Origin: an uncultured Megamonas sp.
GTDB taxonomy: Bacteria > Bacillota > Negativicutes > Selenomonadales > Selenomonadaceae
Direction: 5' to 3'
Length of the DNA: 24,087 nt
NCBI GenBank assembly: GCA_900554895.1
Contig: USIX01000013.1
Location: 1-24,087 of the forward strand
Part shown: in pieces, positions 22,070-24,087 of the stretch
Layout of the letters: each line of letters opens with the position of its first letter
Numbering within the stretch: the first letter of the stretch is position 1
The notes under the pieces: model-generated
What the model was told of the DNA's origin: nothing
The model's input: only the letters and a program-made list of their open reading frames with translations
Databases searched by the model: none
Program-made: the position numbers and the translations under genes

Positions 22070-22999
22070 ATGCCGATAAAAATTCCCAGCAGTTTACCGG
22101 CTGCGCAGATTTTAGAAAGTGAAAATATTTTCGTAATGGACACGGAACGAGCCTACAGACAGGATATCCGTCCGCTTAAAATTCTGATTTTGAATTTAAT
22201 GCCGAATAAAACTGTTACGGAAACACAGCTTTTGCGGCTTTTGGGTAATACGCCGCTTCAGATTGAAGTGGATTTTATTTATACAGAATCATATTTGCCG
22301 AAACATACATCAATCCAGTATCTGTCTCAGTTTTACGGAACATTTGAAGATGTTAAGGATAAATTTTACGATGGATTTATAATTACCGGAGCACCGGTTG
22401 AACGTATGGAATATGAGGATGTGGCTTATTGGAAAGAAGTTTGTGAAATCATGGACTGGAGCCGCAGCCATGTGTGGTCGACGTTTCATATCTGTTGGGG
22501 TGCATTTGCGGGGCTGTATCATCATTATGGAATAAAAAAATATTATGAACGGAAAAAAGTATTCGGCGTATTTAAACATCATCTTAATGTGAAGCATGAG
22601 AAATTGTTTCGCGGTTTCGATGATGAATTTTATGTGCCGCATTCCCGCCATATCGGCATCAGACGTGAAGAAATCGAGAAGGTAAAAGATTTGACGATTA
22701 TGGCGGAAGGCGATGCAGGCGTTTATATTATAGCCAATCTGAAAGACAATGAATTTTTTATTACAGGGCATGCTGAATATGACCCGTACAGCTTGAAAGG
22801 CGAATACGACCGAGATATTAAAGCCGGTATGGATATGCACATTCCGATAAATTATTATCCTGATGACGACCCAACAAAAGAACCGGTGGTGCGCTGGCGC
22901 AGCGTAGCGAATTTACTGTTCAGCAACTGGCTCAATTATTATGTATATCAGGAAACACCGTACGATATTGATAATTTAAAAAAAGAACCGCGAAAATAA
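22070..22999 (+). CDS. metAA: Homoserine O-acetyltransferase (MetA family)
   Basis: 309 aa, ATG at 22070 with GGAAAGGG upstream. MetA-family enzymes acylate homoserine at the start of methionine synthesis. The catalytic cysteine is C142 in [17 protein letters not shown], with H234 and E236 in ITGHAEYD. The residue that selects the acyl donor is Glu at 111 ([16 protein letters not shown]). In characterised members Glu here goes with acetyl-CoA and Gly with succinyl-CoA, so the product should be O-acetylhomoserine despite common annotation as a succinyltransferase. It has its own promoter. No terminator is seen before the next gene 35 bases on, so the two may be cotranscribed. Confidence 0.93.
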   Translation: MPIKIPSSLPAAQILESENIFVMDTERAYRQDIRPLKILILNLMPNKTVTETQLLRLLGNTPLQIEVDFIYTESYLPKHTSIQYLSQFYGTFEDVKDKFYDGFIITGAPVERMEYEDVAYWKEVCEIMDWSRSHVWSTFHICWGAFAGLYHHYGIKKYYERKKVFGVFKHHLNVKHEKLFRGFDDEFYVPHSRHIGIRREEIEKVKDLTIMAEGDAGVYIIANLKDNEFFITGHAEYDPYSLKGEYDRDIKAGMDMHIPINYYPDDDPTKEPVVRWRSVANLLFSNWLNYYVYQETPYDIDNLKKEPRK

Positions 23000-23034
23000 A
23001 AAACTAATCAGAAAAAGAAAGAAGCGACAAATTA

Positions 23035-24087
23035 ATGTATTTTAAGAAAAAAATCAGTGCTTTGTTGCTGGGATTAATGCTGCTTTTCAGTGCAGTAGCA
23101 GCGGCTCAGCCATTGCCAAATCCTGATACGAGTGCAGCAGCCGCCTGTCTGATTGATGCTGAAGACAACGCTGTTTTGTATGGCAAAGACGAAAACAGGA
23201 TTATGCACCCTGCCAGCACTACGAAAATTATGACGGCAATAATAGCATTGGAAAGCGGCAAACTTGATGAAGCGCTCGTTATTTCCCAATATGCCGTAAA
23301 TACAGAGCCATCTTCGTTGGGTCTTAAAGTAGGAGACCGGATTACATTGCGTGAGGCACTTGCCGGAATGTTGCTCGTATCCGGCAATGATGCTGCTGTA
23401 GCTGTAGCAGAAACAGTAGCAGGTTCCGTACCGGATTTTGCCCGGCTTATGAATGAAAAGGCACAAGAGCTGGGAGCATATAATACTCATTTTGTCAATC
23501 CGCACGGACTGACGGCACAGGGACATTATTCTACGGCGCACGACATGGCGGTAATTGCCGCATATGCCATGAAAAATCCACTGTTTCGGGAAATGGTTGG
23601 CAGAACTTCGTACAACATGAAATACATGGATGGCAGCACGAAATACGTTACGACGACAAACCGTTTTTTAAAAAGCGGCTTTCCGGGAGCGAACGGCATA
23701 AAAACGGGCTTTACGAATGCAGCCGGCGACTGTCTCGTAGCTTCGGCGACACGCGGACTGAAAACAATGATTGCCGTATTTTATAACGATGACTACCGCT
23801 GGGACGATGCACAGGTTTGGCTGGAATTCGGCTTCAGTTTTTATGACCCGAGTGAACTTCAGGACAGACCGGCAAGACCGGTTAATGAAAATCTGGTCAA
23901 AATAACACAGCGTATAAGACAGAATAGAGAAACAAACAGTAATCTGGCGGCACTTGATAAAGCAGTTGCCGAAAGAGCAAAACAACTTGAAGGCGGCAGT
24001 GCTGTAAATGATGTTAATAATGATGTTGCGGAAGAAGAAAATACTGTTTTGGATACAAAATCAGTAAAAGAAGAAACTGAAGATACA
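23035..24087 (+). CDS. D-alanyl-D-alanine carboxypeptidase (PBP5/DacF family), 3' end outside window
   Basis: 351 codons from the ATG at 23035 to the window edge without a stop. The first 24 or so residues are a signal peptide ending AAA-Q. The penicillin-binding motifs are all present: S61-T-T-K64 in HPASTTKIM, S116-G-N118 in LVSGNDAA, and K223-T-G225 in NGIKTGFT. The enzyme trims the terminal D-Ala from peptidoglycan stem peptides outside the cytoplasmic membrane. After the catalytic domain (ending about residue 265) comes a low-complexity, Asn/Glu/Val-rich segment where a DacF-type beta domain and membrane anchor would be expected. That segment is truncated by the window edge, so the C-terminal layout is unknown. 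A weak AAAGAAG lies upstream. Confidence 0.92.
   Translation, partial: MYFKKKISALLLGLMLLFSAVAAAQPLPNPDTSAAAACLIDAEDNAVLYGKDENRIMHPASTTKIMTAIIALESGKLDEALVISQYAVNTEPSSLGLKVGDRITLREALAGMLLVSGNDAAVAVAETVAGSVPDFARLMNEKAQELGAYNTHFVNPHGLTAQGHYSTAHDMAVIAAYAMKNPLFREMVGRTSYNMKYMDGSTKYVTTTNRFLKSGFPGANGIKTGFTNAAGDCLVASATRGLKTMIAVFYNDDYRWDDAQVWLEFGFSFYDPSELQDRPARPVNENLVKITQRIRQNRETNSNLAALDKAVAERAKQLEGGSAVNDVNNDVAEEENTVLDTKSVKEETEDT

Overview
The window looks like a chromosomal segment of a low-GC, anaerobic Firmicute, most likely a member of the Negativicutes (Selenomonas/Megamonas/Phascolarctobacterium-type). This is inferred from T-box and yybP-ykoY regulation of Firmicute type, the rpsF-ssb-rpsR order, and a CobT-type enzyme resembling the ArsAB phenol-activating transferase known from Sporomusa. 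No rRNA, tRNA, CRISPR array, phage or intact insertion sequence was seen.

Left part (1-3000): a minus-strand cluster of small secreted or anchored proteins of unknown function. Three pieces belong to one family: the partial gene at the left edge, the gene at 941-1549, and a 5'-truncated inverted copy at 2059-2373. The 941-1549 gene is cut short by an in-frame TAG; the 36 codons beyond it still align without gaps to the inverted copy. A RelB/DinJ-YafQ toxin-antitoxin pair follows.

Middle-left (3000-10700): an orphan membrane protein, a 12-TM drug-efflux-type MFS transporter, rpe, an unusually AT-rich secreted/membrane protein, and an ACS-family MFS transporter under a complete T-box leader. 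A gene-free stretch (8480-9100) holds a structured repeat-like element. An M29 aminopeptidase and a small unknown protein with a TTG start complete this part.

Middle (10800-15800): a 14-TM DHA2 exporter, the rpsF-ssb-rpsR operon with its own promoter and a structured leader (candidate S6:S18 autoregulatory site), an F420-hydrogenase-beta-like iron-sulfur protein, and murA.

Right part (15900-24087): a TerC-family membrane protein behind a yybP-ykoY (Mn2+) riboswitch, a LysR regulator, a perfect parS site (TGTTTCACGTGAAACA), a 640-aa CobT-like protein that reads as a natural fusion of ArsA and ArsB, tex, and a divergently transcribed metAA-dac pair (the last gene runs off the window). tex and the ArsAB fusion overlap by 14 bases and form one operon. 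The parS site together with rpsF-ssb-rpsR suggests an origin-proximal position.

The most notable observations are the ArsA-ArsB fusion (predicting phenolic cobamides), the parS site, the T-box controlling an MFS transporter, and the nonsense-interrupted secreted protein with its inverted relic.
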